A stretch of DNA of 50,593 bases from Verrucomicrobiota bacterium (lineage in GTDB: Bacteria > Verrucomicrobiota > Verrucomicrobiae > Limisphaerales > UBA11358): assembly GCA_014860005.1 (NCBI GenBank), contig JACZKP010000086.1:1-50593 (forward strand), given 5' to 3'. The notes below the pieces were generated by a model that was not told where the DNA came from, ran no database searches, and was given only the letters and a program-made list of their open reading frames with translations. Numbering within the stretch: the first letter of the stretch is position 1; every line of letters starts with the position of its first letter. Below, in pieces: positions 50,464-50,593 of this stretch. The translations under genes and the position numbers were made by a program.

Positions 50464-50501
50464 AGTTCAAAAGGAGATTTCTGCGCGAGTTCAAAAGGAG
50501 A
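50464..50501. repeat. Tandem direct repeat AGTTCAAAAGGAGA (two copies)
   Basis: The 14-base word at 50464-50477 recurs at 50488-50501, a period of 24 bases. It lies 5' of the tRNA gene, beyond the element side. Possibly a protein-binding site or the end of another mobile sequence; no gene is seen in 50395-50593. Confidence 0.5.
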
Positions 50502-50593
50502 CAGGTTTCAGAGTGAGTATTTTCCGAGGATTTCGGGCCAACTGTTAATGGGTGGACCTGGGGGTTGGGTGACCACCCAGAACTGTCTGAGGG

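Overview
The window is a GC-rich stretch (roughly 58-60 % by eye) from a Gram-negative-type bacterium. A Tat-targeted DUF362 protein, a GH26-like enzyme with a signal peptide, weak Shine-Dalgarno use in the left two thirds, and intergenic words such as CCCTCAACC and GAAAGCTGAAAT suggest Verrucomicrobiota (Limisphaerales-like). That assignment is inference. No rRNA and only one tRNA (Ser-GGA, minus strand, near the right end) are present.

Left edge (1-6141): a patchwork of broken genes. A headless HD-domain (CCA-type) fragment is followed by a DEDDh exonuclease and an unknown gene. Next comes an IetAS-type module (AAA ATPase IetA plus subtilase IetS) in which the protease gene is split in two: the N-terminal half follows ietA on the plus strand and the C-terminal half lies on the minus strand on the other side of ietA. 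A headless TraG/VirD4-like coupling ATPase follows.

6142-9511: a GH26-like secreted enzyme, a NERD-domain membrane protein with a 43-residue membrane peptide upstream, and a gene-free stretch ending in a strong minus-strand terminator.

9512-27795: a defence island. A DEAH helicase and a zinc-finger/HEPN-like protein are divergent. Opposite them lies one long minus-strand operon with overlapping or nearly touching genes: hsdR, hsdM, hsdS, then a 1363-residue fusion (methylase fold, one HsdS-like target-recognition domain, Ig-like domain, STAND/Orc-like ATPase), a second P-loop ATPase, a CARF/winged-helix protein of the Cas_NE0113 type without any CRISPR array or cas genes, a YbjN-like protein and a DUF2130 predicted nuclease. 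I infer a type I restriction system with an added signalling or effector arm. This is one of the two candidate new systems here.

28466-33377: ordinary chromosomal genes (winged-helix protein, an unknown partner, DUF362, HAD phosphatase) and a decayed MASE1 sensor fragment.

33454-50303: the conserved-looking backbone of a plasmid or integrative element, all on the minus strand, ending beside tRNA-Ser. It carries its own sliding-clamp homologue, WGR-DNA ligase, RecB/Cas4-like nuclease, sigma-like regulator, the Ycf46/Ycf35/DUF2997 trio, two small proteases, and a ubiquitin-like conjugation cassette in the order UBL, E2-like, E1-like, JAMM peptidase (plus RadC), the same order as Bil antiphage operons. 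Many gene junctions carry a GC hairpin and an AAAGG ribosome-binding site. No integrase, relaxase or replication initiator was seen, so the element is either partial or continues outside the window.
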